In this document: in pieces, positions 1-7,961 of the stretch
Layout of the letters: each line of letters begins with the position of its first letter
How positions within the stretch are numbered: the first letter of the stretch is position 1
Source: Microcoleus sp. bin48.metabat.b7b8b9.023
GTDB lineage: Bacteria > Cyanobacteriota > Cyanobacteriia > Cyanobacteriales > Microcoleaceae
Direction: 5' to 3'
DNA: 52,275 nt
Assembly (NCBI RefSeq): GCF_013299185.1
Contig: NZ_JAAFKG010000054.1
Span: forward strand, 1-52,275
Position numbers and translations under genes: made by a program
The notes under the pieces: model-generated
The model's input: only the letters and a program-made list of their open reading frames with translations
Databases searched by the model: none
Told to the model about the DNA's origin: nothing

Positions 1-151
1 GATTTAAGATTGAAATATGACTGTAAAACAACCAATACAAAAAAAATATTGAAGGCGGTTGAAACCGCTACCGACTTCCTCCTCATGTCTAAAAGCCAGA
101 GGCTTCCGTCTCGTTTCTCGGTGAAAGTATTCTAGCTCCCGCATTTTTTTT
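1..151. repeat. Palindromic spacer remnant (GGCGGTTGAAACCGC family)
   Basis: No gene is seen here. The spacer carries GGCGGTTGAAACCGC at about 55-69, a short palindromic motif that recurs at 5469-5484 and 47472-47606. It lies downstream of the kinase-like gene that ends at 152. It is probably an eroded copy of a dispersed spacer repeat. Confidence 0.4.
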
Positions 152-637
152 TCAAATATCTGATTGTCCATCAATCACTTCCTCTGCGGGCCAGGTTTTT
201 ACTTCAAATGCCAAGTTGTCTGCCATGCGGACGAAAAATAGGCGATCGAACCCTTCGTCGTAACTGGGCAATACCATTTTTTTGATAGTAGCATAAATTG
301 CTATGTCTGGAACTTGAGATTTGCCCGATCGCTCTTGATTTCGAGCTAAACAGTCGCTGACTGTTGATTCAAAGTAGTAACCGATGATTTGGGCATTATA
401 GATACGAGCGATATCAATCAGCGGTATGCGATCGAGAACGGCGGGATTGGTGTTGTCAACCGCTACTGAATGCCCTGCTTCCAGTGCATTTTCAATTAAC
501 TGAATTTGTCGGCGCGATTTATTTCTATTATTTCGCATTAAATCTTTGCTGACTAAAACGTGCGTTGCAGCTAAATAGTCGCGAAAAAAAGTGCTTTTGC
601 CCGATGCTTGCAATCCAATTAAAATCACTAATTCCAA
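152..637 (-). CDS. AAA/P-loop kinase-like ATPase (polynucleotide kinase type)
   Basis: Small P-loop protein of about 161 residues. A Walker A motif, GLQASGKST, sits right at the N terminus, and the remainder fits the zeta-toxin/polynucleotide-kinase-like 'AAA family ATPase' proteins (family knowledge). It probably phosphorylates a nucleic acid or small molecule; the substrate is unknown. I chose the TTG at 637, which starts MELVILIGLQ directly after the TspO stop codon (640-642). An ATG at 676 would add 13 residues and overlap tspO by 37 bp. The tight junction with the upstream tspO-like gene suggests co-transcription. Confidence 0.75.
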   Translation of the reverse strand: MELVILIGLQASGKSTFFRDYLAATHVLVSKDLMRNNRNKSRRQIQLIENALEAGHSVAVDNTNPAVLDRIPLIDIARIYNAQIIGYYFESTVSDCLARNQERSGKSQVPDIAIYATIKKMVLPSYDEGFDRLFFVRMADNLAFEVKTWPAEEVIDGQSDI

Positions 638-639
638 AG

Positions 640-1113
640 CTAAACATCCGCTGGATTGAGGTGCATCATCGCCCAAGTCGTGTAAGTGCCGATCGGACTC
701 CAGAGTATATAAGGCAGCAATAACCAGGTTGCTGATTCAGAAACTGGCAACACGCTTAAAGCTAGCAGCACACTTAAAATTGCGCCAGTTCCGCCGATTA
801 TCGTGCCGACTTTTAGACTCCTAACTTTGCACATAACCGAGGTGTAAGACATAGTTACTATTTCTAAAAGCAGGTACAAACCCATTCTCAACCAAGTCTC
901 CAGAGTTCCCGGTGCTTTTTCCCAAACAATCACTGCTGACCAAGCTCCACAAATAAAAATTACTGTCCAAATTATGGGAATTGCTGCTTCAATTTTTAGC
1001 CATCTCGGACGCTGCAATCGGTTGAACCACTGGATGTCACTGGGGGTGATTCTGTTAATCGCCAAAGCTACTATCAAGACGACTGCTCCAATTACCATCC
1101 ACGATCTAATCAT
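640..1113 (-). CDS. TspO/MBR family membrane protein
   Basis: A 157-residue protein with about five hydrophobic segments and the family signature region: WFNRLQRPRW around residues 29-38, then IIWTVIFICGAW. TspO/MBR proteins are tryptophan-rich sensory membrane proteins that bind tetrapyrroles and are linked to porphyrin and stress responses in photosynthetic bacteria (family knowledge). The ATG at 1113 gives the expected length. It is followed within 3 bp by the kinase-like gene, so the two probably share a transcript. The ligand in this organism cannot be judged from sequence. Confidence 0.8.
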   Translation of the reverse strand: MIRSWMVIGAVVLIVALAINRITPSDIQWFNRLQRPRWLKIEAAIPIIWTVIFICGAWSAVIVWEKAPGTLETWLRMGLYLLLEIVTMSYTSVMCKVRSLKVGTIIGGTGAILSVLLALSVLPVSESATWLLLPYILWSPIGTYTTWAMMHLNPADV

Positions 1114-1230
1114 TTCTCTACCTTAAGTTAGATTAACTGTTTCGATTAAAGCTATATTTTAGTTAAGTCCGGGTCAAACCACATCTCTCTTCAGTCTTAA
1201 ATTGATAATTGCAAGGTAAATTAGGCTGTT

Positions 1231-1353
1231 CAACAGTTGACAGTTGACAGTTGGAGAGCGACCTCTACCTATAAGTCCTAGGAATGAAACAGTGAATAAT
1301 TTTGTTTTATTTCCCCCTCTAAGGAAGAGGCTTTAAACCCATTCTTCTTGGTT
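1231..1353 (+). repeat. STRR-linked structured repeat, copy 1
   Basis: Copy 1 of a dispersed repeat of about 120-145 bp. It has (CAGTTGA)n heptamers at its left end (1234-1253), a GCGACCTCTACC block, then a hairpin-forming body ending in a TTCTTGG-like terminus. Its basal stem is GAATG/CATTC, where the other copies have GATTGG/CCAAT. It fills most of the 350-bp spacer between the TspO gene and the gene ending at 1466. No ORF is visible. Confidence 0.7.
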
Positions 1354-1465
1354 AAAAACAGCAAGTTTATGGCCTTCACAATCCCGGAAACACAACCTAA
1401 TTATGTAGGGTGCGCGGCGCGCACCTTACCGCGAAAAGTAGCGCTTAGCTTTGCAAATCAATCAG

Positions 1466-2047
1466 TTAGCCGAGCCGGTGATGGTGTTCTAATTCTAAAC
1501 TAGAGTCATCATCTTTTTTGGGAACCAGAAGCGTATTTTCGCTGCTCGGTTGCAACACAGCTTTAATCACTTGGAGAAAACGGTTGGGTTTTTTAGTTTG
1601 ACCGTTGAGAGTGCGACGGTCTTTAACTTTTTGAGAAAGGTGTCGCATTACAGATAAATCGAGTTCATCGATGAAATGATCTGCTATACGTTCTCCCATT
1701 AAATCAATAGCTTCCGAATACTGATCGGTGAGCATTTCTATGGCATCGTATGCTTCGTCAGCAACTTGACTTGCTACTGTTTTATTTTGGTCGCCTGATG
1801 TCTGAGAATGGCTGCGGCGCCGGTCTAAAAGACTTTGATACTCAGCAACACTCATTCCCAAATTGTAGAGGTGATGATGAGCGTGATCCATCAAATCTAC
1901 TTCACTGGGATAGAAGAAGCCGCGAGTGCTGTTGATGCCGTGCAGTTTTGCCCAACGCCGCAGAATAATCTCATCTTGCAGTTGGTATCGCTCCAACATT
2001 TGAGCTGTACTTAGCTCTACTTCTGGCGTAACCTTGAAATCGCTCAT
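1466..2047 (-). CDS. Conserved hypothetical protein
   Basis: A 193-residue soluble, charged protein that I do not recognise. The N-terminal part (ELSTAQMLERYQLQDEIILR, then RWAKLHG) looks like a short helical module of the kind found in helix-turn-helix regulators. The middle is rich in acidic and amphipathic helices, and the C terminus ends with a histidine-rich LEHHHRLG. There is no signal peptide or membrane span. ATG at 2047. It stands alone, with spacers of more than 300 bp on both sides. A DNA-binding role is a guess only. Confidence 0.6.
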   Translation of the reverse strand: MSDFKVTPEVELSTAQMLERYQLQDEIILRRWAKLHGINSTRGFFYPSEVDLMDHAHHHLYNLGMSVAEYQSLLDRRRSHSQTSGDQNKTVASQVADEAYDAIEMLTDQYSEAIDLMGERIADHFIDELDLSVMRHLSQKVKDRRTLNGQTKKPNRFLQVIKAVLQPSSENTLLVPKKDDDSSLELEHHHRLG

Positions 2048-2316
2048 CGGTAAATCCTCGCTGGTGATATAGATAAATAAACTTGAAACTTGGAATCAGT
2101 AGTTTGGACGCAGTCTGAAAATTACGATAAATCCTTTGACGGCATTCAGAGAAGTCTTGGGGGCATTTGCTAGCCGTCGATCGAGTCAGAGGATTTCAGG
2201 GTAGCGTACTATTGGGCTTGGTCTCGATCGCATTTGGGAGCAACTGCACAGGGTTAATAATATAACTGATTGCTGTTTCCACAACCATTAAAAATAGTAA
2301 ACTTTGCTTTTTTGGC

Positions 2317-2351
2317 TTGAATTGTGAGTGATTTTGAGTTATAATACTCAC
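2317..2351 (+). promoter_or_regulatory. Sigma-70-type promoter with overlapping inverted repeat
   Basis: TTGAAT (2317-2322), a 17-bp spacer and a perfect TATAAT (2340-2345) lie about 50 bp upstream of the FmdB-like start. GTGAGT (2324-2329) and ACTCAC (2346-2351) form an inverted repeat that brackets the -10 box, as an operator could. The rest of the 2048-2400 spacer shows nothing else recognisable. Confidence 0.55.
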
Positions 2352-2400
2352 AGTAACCGTGCAATTAGTAATTTTAGTAGTTGCAAGCGAGATTCTTAAT

Positions 2401-2715
2401 ATGCCTGTATACGATTATTTTTGTCCCACAAACAACCAGCAGTTAGAAGTGTCGCACAGCATGAACCTGGAAGTTTCGACTTGGGCCCAGCTATGCGAGT
2501 TAGCCAAGTGCGAACCTGGGGAGACTCCTGGAGATGCTCCGGTACGCCGAATGCTGAGCGCTCCGAGGTTGATGAAGCCGACATCCGACACCGATTATAA
2601 AAATTCGGGTTTCAGCAAGTATGTAAAGCGGGATGAAGGGGTTTATGAAAATGTCACGGCTAAAGATGGTGAAAGCCGTATTGTCAATCGAGAAGGTAAG
2701 CCACTGAAAGACTGA
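2401..2715 (+). CDS. FmdB family zinc-ribbon-like protein
   Basis: A 104-residue protein beginning MPVYDYFC, the classic N terminus of FmdB-type putative regulators. The middle has TPGDAPVRRMLSAP and the end has GFSKYVKRDEGVYENVTA, as in cyanobacterial homologues (from memory). Canonical FmdB proteins carry two CxxC pairs in a zinc ribbon. Here the first Cys is followed by PTNN, so CxxC is lost, and only scattered cysteines remain (two more near residues 36 and 41). I used ATG 2401, not the longer in-frame start at 2359, because the family begins with MP(V/I/L)Y. A good promoter lies just upstream. Confidence 0.7.
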   Translation: MPVYDYFCPTNNQQLEVSHSMNLEVSTWAQLCELAKCEPGETPGDAPVRRMLSAPRLMKPTSDTDYKNSGFSKYVKRDEGVYENVTAKDGESRIVNREGKPLKD

Positions 2716-2730
2716 GAATTTACAATCATT

Positions 2731-3016
2731 AAGTTCGTAGTAAGGACTTCAGTCCTTCTTAAAAGTTCGTAGTAAGGACTTCAGTCCTTCTTAAAAGTTC
2801 GTAGTAAGGACTTCAGTCCTTCTTAAAAGTTCGTAGTAAGGACTTCAGTCCTTCTTAAAAGTTCGTAGTAAGGACTTCAGTCCTTCTTAAAAGTTCGTAG
2901 TAAGGACTTCAGTCCTTCTTAAAAGTTCGTAGTAAGGACTTCAGTCCTTCTTAAAAGTTCGTAGTAAGGACTTCAGTCCTTCTTAAAAGTTCGTAGTAAG
3001 GACTTCAGTCCTTCTT
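2731..3016 (+). repeat. Nine-copy 32-bp tandem repeat
   Basis: Nine essentially identical direct units start at 2731, 2763, 2795, 2827, 2859, 2891, 2923, 2955 and 2987. Each begins AAGTTCGTAGTAAGGACTTC and contains the palindrome AAGGACTTCAGTCCTT. The unit is one arm of the dispersed GTAGTAAGGACT palindromic family found elsewhere in the window. The array begins 16 bp after the FmdB-like gene. Confidence 0.97.
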
Positions 3017-3030
3017 GATTTTTAAATTGA

Positions 3031-3057
3031 GCAGGACTAAAGTCCTTACTACAAACC
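3031..3057 (-). repeat. Closing arm of GTAGTAAGGACT palindromic repeat
   Basis: AGGACTAAAGTCCTTACTAC followed by AAACC is the inverted partner of the tandem units just upstream. Single copies of this family normally consist of one left arm and one right arm. Here one right arm faces nine left arms. Confidence 0.85.
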
Positions 3058-3065
3058 AGATAAGA

Positions 3066-3920
3066 TTATTTACCAAACCAATCACTCATTTTCTGCTGCG
3101 CTTGTGCTTTAGTCTCAGCATTAATGTACACTGAAACAGTAGCAATCGCAGTCAGCAACACCCCCAAATCGTCTGTAAATCCGACACCGACTAATATATC
3201 TGGAATCGCATCAACTGGAGATATAAAATAGGTCAAAGCTCCCACAACAACGGTTTTAGCCCAAGCAGGTACGTTGGGATTTTGAGCAGTGTAATAAAGA
3301 GTCAAAGCTTTTTCAACTACTTCTCGGCCAGCACTTAAAGCAAACTTTTTAAGTTTTGCCCAAAAACTTTCATCGGAATAACCTGGTTGCGGATTGGTGA
3401 GGTTTATTGTGGTTCTTTTAGGGTCGATTAAATCGAGAGGAATGCCCTTATTTTTGAGCTGGGAAATAGCAGTATTAAATGATGCTGATGCTTGATTGTT
3501 GGTGGGCGCAGCCTCCTGTATTTGTTTCATGTCTGCGATGAATTCTTGCATGGCTTGAATTTGCAAATCGGAAACTGCGAGCATTTTTTTCGCGGATTGA
3601 ATCGCCTCGCTTTCTGTGGGATGCAGGGTATTATTTACCAAAGCAATGCCGATCAAAAAATACATGACTCCCAAGCGCAGGGGTTCTTTTGACTGACTGA
3701 GTATTGGCAAACAGTCGCCCAGAGATGGTGGAGTTGCCGTGTAGGATTGGATTTGAGCCTTGGCTGAATCCGAAAACTTGTCTAAATTTATGGTTTTAAA
3801 CAACAAATTTAGTTCGTCAATATCAACGGAACCGTCGGCGGCTGCGATCGCAAATAAAGAACCGTAAAAAGCTAAAAGTTCGGTTTCAGAAGATGTAGCA
3901 AAAATATCTTGTTGGGACAT
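3066..3920 (-). CDS. TerB-like / DUF1232 (YkvA) domain protein
   Basis: A 284-residue two-part protein. Residues about 10-120 (LLAFYGSLFAIAAADGSVDI and onward) resemble the all-helical TerB/DjlA-type domain. Residues about 205-275 match DUF1232: VPAWAKTVVVGALTYFISPV, then DAIPDILVGVGFTDDLGVL, a membrane-associated motif with the characteristic SPVDAIPD. The function is unknown; such proteins are thought to sit at the membrane. I chose the ATG at 3920 (MSQQDIF); a longer start at 3995 would extend toward the divergent SDR gene. Confidence 0.75.
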   Translation of the reverse strand: MSQQDIFATSSETELLAFYGSLFAIAAADGSVDIDELNLLFKTINLDKFSDSAKAQIQSYTATPPSLGDCLPILSQSKEPLRLGVMYFLIGIALVNNTLHPTESEAIQSAKKMLAVSDLQIQAMQEFIADMKQIQEAAPTNNQASASFNTAISQLKNKGIPLDLIDPKRTTINLTNPQPGYSDESFWAKLKKFALSAGREVVEKALTLYYTAQNPNVPAWAKTVVVGALTYFISPVDAIPDILVGVGFTDDLGVLLTAIATVSVYINAETKAQAQQKMSDWFGK

Positions 3921-4031
3921 GATGCAACTGGGATCGATCGCGAGTATCTCGATCGTACCACAAACCTGACCTCGAATCTTCGCAAAAACCGGCAATAATC
4001 TTAGAAGCTAGGACAAAATGGAGAATTTTTG

Positions 4032-4859
4032 ATGAAAGTTGCGATCGTCGGCTGCGGTTATGTGGGTACTGCGACAGCGCGACATTTACGCGGTAAATCT
4101 GATTGTACTGTGACGGCGACAACTACGACGGCGAGCCGAGTTAGTGAATTGGAGGGTGTCGCCCAGCGGGTAGTTGTGCTTAAGGGAAATGATGCAGGTG
4201 CGATCGCGAGTTTGCTGCAAGACCAAGATGCTGTTATGCTGTGCGTCGGTGCTCGAAATGCTGATGCTTACCGGGAAAGTTACTTAGAGACAGCGACAAC
4301 TTTGGTATCAGTTTTGCAGCAGACACCGACAGTCAAGCAGGTAATTTATACGGGTACTTATTCAGTCTACGGCGACTGTCAAGGTAAAGTGGTAGATGAA
4401 GAATCGCCCGTCGCGCCCGCCAATCCCAACGGTGAAATTCTCGCCGAAACTGAACGAGTTTTATTAGCAGCATCAAATCCAAACCTGCAAGTTTGCATTC
4501 TCCGTTTGGGTGGCATTTACGGGCCCGGGCGAGAATTAGTTAAAATCTTTGGACGTTGGGCTGGGACAACTCGTCCGGGCGCCGGGGAAGATGCGACAAA
4601 TTGGGTGCATCGAGATGATATTGTTGGGGGATTGACCTTTGCATTAGACAATAGATTGCAGGGGATATATAATTTAGTCGGGGATGTGTCGCTATCTAGT
4701 AGCGAATTAGTCGATCGCATTTTTGAAACTCACAATCTACCGAAAGCTACTTGGGATAAATCTGTGAGCAGCGTGCGCCCTTATAATGCGAGGGTATCGA
4801 ATCAAAAAATTAAGGCGGCTGGTTATCAATTCATCCATCCTGAAATTACAGAGTTTTAA
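4032..4859 (+). CDS. NAD(P)-dependent epimerase/dehydratase (extended SDR)
   Basis: A 275-residue Rossmann-fold protein. The nucleotide-binding glycine motif is at the N terminus (MKVAIVGCGYVGTATARHL). YTGTYSVYGD is followed by LGGIYGPGRE, typical of sugar-nucleotide epimerase-like SDRs, and a late ATNWVHRDDIVGG segment also fits that class. GCGYVG is the short variant seen in NAD-binding 'SDR family oxidoreductase' proteins of cyanobacteria. The substrate is unknown. ATG 4032 is used, since the codon at 4029 is only an upstream TTG. It is divergent from the TerB/DUF1232 gene. Confidence 0.8.
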   Translation: MKVAIVGCGYVGTATARHLRGKSDCTVTATTTTASRVSELEGVAQRVVVLKGNDAGAIASLLQDQDAVMLCVGARNADAYRESYLETATTLVSVLQQTPTVKQVIYTGTYSVYGDCQGKVVDEESPVAPANPNGEILAETERVLLAASNPNLQVCILRLGGIYGPGRELVKIFGRWAGTTRPGAGEDATNWVHRDDIVGGLTFALDNRLQGIYNLVGDVSLSSSELVDRIFETHNLPKATWDKSVSSVRPYNARVSNQKIKAAGYQFIHPEITEF

Positions 4860-4860
4860 A

Positions 4861-4967
4861 TATAGTAGTTTTCAGAAAGATGAGGTACGTTGTTGGGCTT
4901 CAGCCCTAAGAGTTTCAGTGGTTATGTAACCTGTCAGTCATACCTCATCTTTTTGAGAGAGGCTATA
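4861..4967. repeat. MITE-like repeat, GATGAGGTACGTTG family, copy 1
   Basis: A 107-bp element with imperfect terminal inverted repeats. The left end is TATAGTAGTTTTCAGAAAG followed by ATGAGGTA; the right end is TACCTCATCTTTTTGAG followed by AGAGGCTATA. It contains TTGTTGGGCTTCAGCCC and a GTTATGTAACCTGTCAGTCA block shared with the other copies. Confidence 0.8.
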
Positions 4968-4971
4968 CAAA

Positions 4972-5394
4972 TCATTTTGTATTTGCTGTCATCGTTTTTG
5001 CCACAGATATAAGCTGATCCTGAGTTAAATCATCCCCTGGATTGGCAACTGGGCCCCAGTTTGTATAGCGAGTGGATCTGCCTGCACGTATTGCCACAAA
5101 AGCTCGAATAGATTCCAAGTTACCGCGAGTCATTTCAAAATAAGTGTAGGTAGCTCCCCAGCACAGAAATTGATTGGTAATTCCTCCGATTCTTCCCTTG
5201 CCTAAATCCATAATTTTTACCAAAGAAACAGAGATATTTCTTTGACAAGCTTTGTCATAATAAGAATAAGCTATCGGAGCCTTCTCATTGTATTTATAGT
5301 TAGTTGCAAATATTGTTAGCTCAGAGGGAGTCATAGCGAAACAAGGATTTGCTGCGAACAGAAAAACAATTGTAGTAGTTAGTAATTTTTTCAT
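4972..5394 (-). CDS. Secreted hypothetical protein
   Basis: A 140-residue protein with a clear signal peptide (MKKLLTTTIVFLFAANPCFA, cleavage probably after FA), so it is probably periplasmic. The mature part has paired cysteines (about residues 54 and 83) that could form a disulfide. No domain is recognised. I used ATG 5394; the longer reading upstream would encode a palindromic spacer repeat (5409-5484) and lacks a signal-like start. It stands alone between a MITE-like repeat and a Uma2 gene. Confidence 0.6.
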   Translation of the reverse strand: MKKLLTTTIVFLFAANPCFAMTPSELTIFATNYKYNEKAPIAYSYYDKACQRNISVSLVKIMDLGKGRIGGITNQFLCWGATYTYFEMTRGNLESIRAFVAIRAGRSTRYTNWGPVANPGDDLTQDQLISVAKTMTANTK

Positions 5395-5525
5395 GATTTG
5401 ATACCAGAACCGGGTTTCTGACCCCCTTTCTCTTTTAGTCGGCGTAGGCCGACTTTGTTTGTGTAGACGCGGTTTCAACCGCCTCCTTCATCAAGGGGAT
5501 ACTCGGATTTAGTATGAAACCTTTT

Positions 5526-6158
5526 CTATACTTTCTCCTTAACCCAAGTCCTAAAAGATTTCAGCAAAGCCATTTCCCCCATCGTTTGAGTGCGAGTGAA
5601 AAAAACAGCCATTTCCGCTGCTGATACAAAGGGAAAAGCAATACTAAAGTCGCGCTCAATATATTTGGTTTCAACCAACTGATAAAATTTCAAAACTCGC
5701 CCGTTATACAGCCAGAGTTCCGGGACTCCAAGTGCTGAGTAAAGTGCCAACTTATCAACTGAACTGCTGGTAATATCTATTTCAATTGCTAAGTCGGGCG
5801 GTGGGGCAGTTTCTAAATCCAGTTCTTGCCTACCTCTAACTGCTGGTTCATTTGGGATATAATAACAGTTATCTGGTTCTATGCCTTTTTTGGCATTTTT
5901 GAGTTTGAGAGTAGTTGAGCCAGCACTTTTAATTTCAATGTCGAGTTCTTCTGCTAAAGCAATGATGAAATTACCGAAATTGCTCTTGTAGTTCTCATGT
6001 TCAAATAATGGCGCCATAATTTCCAGTCTCCCTTCATCGTAAGCTATGCGATAACCTCGCTTATCGCCTATTTCTTTGAGCAGCGTTTCAAAGGTTGACC
6101 AGCTAATATTTTCTAGCAGGGTTCTCTGTTCGGCTAAACTTGAAGTGGTAGCAATCAT
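5526..6158 (-). CDS. Uma2 family endonuclease-like protein (DUF820)
   Basis: A 210-residue member of the Uma2/DUF820 family, which is greatly expanded in cyanobacteria and has a PD-(D/E)XK nuclease fold (family knowledge). Visible features are RLEIMAPLFEHE near residue 45, EPDNCYYI near 94 and PPDLAIEIDITSSSVDK near 119-135. The last contains the D...EID acidic residues and a lysine expected for the active site. The biological role is unresolved. It is on the same strand as the Imm1-like gene, 117 bp away. Confidence 0.88.
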   Translation of the reverse strand: MIATTSSLAEQRTLLENISWSTFETLLKEIGDKRGYRIAYDEGRLEIMAPLFEHENYKSNFGNFIIALAEELDIEIKSAGSTTLKLKNAKKGIEPDNCYYIPNEPAVRGRQELDLETAPPPDLAIEIDITSSSVDKLALYSALGVPELWLYNGRVLKFYQLVETKYIERDFSIAFPFVSAAEMAVFFTRTQTMGEMALLKSFRTWVKEKV

Positions 6159-6274
6159 CTCAAAATCTCCTTGAGCTGAGAAAACTCTAGTTTTATTGTA
6201 GCACGGGCAAAGCTAATATCAAAAATGGCGTTCTTTTTTGAACCGCAGGTGCAGGCGGATAAACGCGGGTTGTG

Positions 6275-6703
6275 TTAAATCTTATTTGATGACACCGCTA
6301 ATTCTTTCTCTTCTTCCCAAGACAGCGATTTTTGAAGTTCTCCTGATGCTGTAAATGTTTGGGCTGCCAACAGTGCAGTCTCTAAATTCACACACATTTT
6401 GGCGGAATAATTGCCTTCTTGTCCGCCGACAACTAGCTTTTCTATTGCATCTGGTTTTGATGGCTCTACTAAATTATAGAAGCTAACGTTATCAAAAGTT
6501 ATGTTAACAATATATTTACCGAATTCACCACCACCAATGCTCATATAAGACTCGTCATCTGCACCCAAGGTAACTAAAGTTTTAGTTTTCCCATTCAACT
6601 CGCGAATGGCTTGTTCTATTTGACTCCAAGTAGGACTTTCTATTAAGTCACCTTCATCCTGGTTGCCAACCCAATTTTCTGCTGATAGGTTTAATACAAA
6701 CAT
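6275..6703 (-). CDS. Imm1 family immunity-like protein
   Basis: A 142-residue acidic protein. TWSQIEQAIRELNG (about 25-38) followed by SYMSIGGGEFGKYIVNITFD (about 53-72) matches the Imm1 pattern (TW..v..al..Ldg ... l.vggg..gryvv), a family of antidotes to nuclease or deaminase toxins of polymorphic toxin systems (family knowledge). No classic toxin gene is adjacent. The same-strand gene upstream (6802-7746) has a nuclease-like C terminus, 98 bp away. The 6275-7746 stretch is AT-rich and shows no GCGATCGC octamer, so recent acquisition is possible. Confidence 0.65.
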   Translation of the reverse strand: MFVLNLSAENWVGNQDEGDLIESPTWSQIEQAIRELNGKTKTLVTLGADDESYMSIGGGEFGKYIVNITFDNVSFYNLVEPSKPDAIEKLVVGGQEGNYSAKMCVNLETALLAAQTFTASGELQKSLSWEEEKELAVSSNKI

Positions 6704-6801
6704 TATTGCCTCCTTCTATTTGGCGGTGCGCTCGCTATTTTTTATTACCGCAGATAAAGGCGGATGAAACACGGATAAACGCGGATAAAAAAAGGCTATC
6801 G

Positions 6802-7746
6802 CTAGATTAAATAGTGATCCCGATAGCGTTCCTGTGCCATTTGTCGTGCTTCAAATTCATTCCATTGCTGGATAGGTTGTAAAGTTTCTACAGTTGTCAA
6901 TTCCTCGGGAATTGGTGTCCCTATTATTTGATGGATTACTTCGGCTATTACCCGACAACAGCTTTGTGGCCAACAGACTACTTGCTCCTCAGCAAATCTA
7001 ATGACTATCCATCCTTTTTCTAAAAAAAGTTGATGGCGCTGATTTTCTTGGACAAGGACTTCGTAATTTTTAGGCTCACCAGTTTCATCGTGATAAGGTT
7101 TATCAATTGTTATATCAATACGTAAATTTGTTAATTTATCAAAATAAGAAATTTCTATGCAGTAAGGTTGATAGGAGTGGGATTTTGGGATAATTAAATT
7201 GTTATAAACTTTATCTTTAAATAATTGCTGTAAGTTCTTATAAAATTTACTTTCAAGCCACTGACACTTTGTACTAACAATTCTACCTTCAGGAGGGACG
7301 GTTTTTATGATAATGTCTTTAATTATCTGATACCGATAGTGTTTTATTTTTTCCGGTTTTTGGGATTCTGCTATCTGCCGTTTATGCTGAATTTCACGCT
7401 TTTGCCATTCTGCTAACAGACGTTGATAATCCCGCATTTCTTGCTCGTAGTTATTAAGCGTTCGTAAGTAATACATTTGTTGTTGCCAAAAGTTCAAGGC
7501 AGTCACCAAAATTTCACCTACAGAAATATAGAAAGTGATGATAATATTTCTACTGGCAATAAGACAAATAGTTGTAAAAGGAATAATTAATGGAAGGGCT
7601 TTATAAAAAAACAAAAGTACATCAATTGGTTGGGGCTTATAAGTGGGAGGGAAAGGTTTTGGTTCACTAAATTTCCATGTGAATGGAACTGCATCAAGAG
7701 CTTGAATAACAGGGTCGGGTAAGAGGATAATAGGATATTGATTCAT
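6802..7746 (-). CDS. Hypothetical membrane protein with C-terminal PD-(D/E)XK-like domain
   Basis: A 314-residue protein. A proline-rich N terminus is followed by a hydrophobic stretch (about residues 40-85, probably one or two membrane spans), a coiled coil rich in Q, E, R and K (about 95-135) and a C-terminal domain. In the C-terminal domain, FDKLTNLRIDITIDKPY followed by FLEKGWIVIRFAEEQV recalls the DUF559/Vsr-type restriction-endonuclease fold (from memory). Related proteins have DIEID where this one has DITID, so a catalytic acid may be lost. It sits just upstream of the Imm1-like gene. The function is unknown. Confidence 0.55.
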   Translation of the reverse strand: MNQYPIILLPDPVIQALDAVPFTWKFSEPKPFPPTYKPQPIDVLLFFYKALPLIIPFTTICLIASRNIIITFYISVGEILVTALNFWQQQMYYLRTLNNYEQEMRDYQRLLAEWQKREIQHKRQIAESQKPEKIKHYRYQIIKDIIIKTVPPEGRIVSTKCQWLESKFYKNLQQLFKDKVYNNLIIPKSHSYQPYCIEISYFDKLTNLRIDITIDKPYHDETGEPKNYEVLVQENQRHQLFLEKGWIVIRFAEEQVVCWPQSCCRVIAEVIHQIIGTPIPEELTTVETLQPIQQWNEFEARQMAQERYRDHYLI

Positions 7747-7762
7747 GTTTTTTAGTGGTTAT

Positions 7763-7866
7763 TAAGCTGTTCTACATCTAAATTGTATTTTTTGTGCGGG
7801 CTTTCTGGCCCACCCCACAAGGAATTTATCAAATTTTGACTGTGCAGTTTAAATGCAGAACAGCTT
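7763..7866. repeat. MITE-like repeat, TAAGCTGTTC family, copy 1
   Basis: A 104-bp element with terminal inverted repeats: TAAGCTGTTCTACATCTAAA at the left, and TTTAAATGCAGAACAGCTTA at the right. A GCGGGCTTTCTGGCCCACC hairpin is in the middle. A second copy lies at 44813-44916. Confidence 0.75.
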
Positions 7867-7935
7867 ATTAAACTATAATACTCAACTATTTTCACGATAG
7901 ATTCCGATCGGCAAAGGCAAACGATGTTCTAACAA

Positions 7936-7953
7936 GGTGGGCAAATGCCCACC
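7936..7953 (-). terminator. Hairpin downstream of sufS
   Basis: GGTGGGCAAATGCCCACC is a self-complementary hairpin starting 9 bp past the sufS stop codon. In the sufS direction it is followed by TTGTT, only a weak T-run, so terminator function is plausible, not certain. Confidence 0.35.
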
Positions 7954-7961
7954 CCACCAAA

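Noticed and set aside
2731..3057. Possible CRISPR array
   Set aside because: The nine units are directly abutting 32-bp repeats with no spacers between them, and no cas gene is present.
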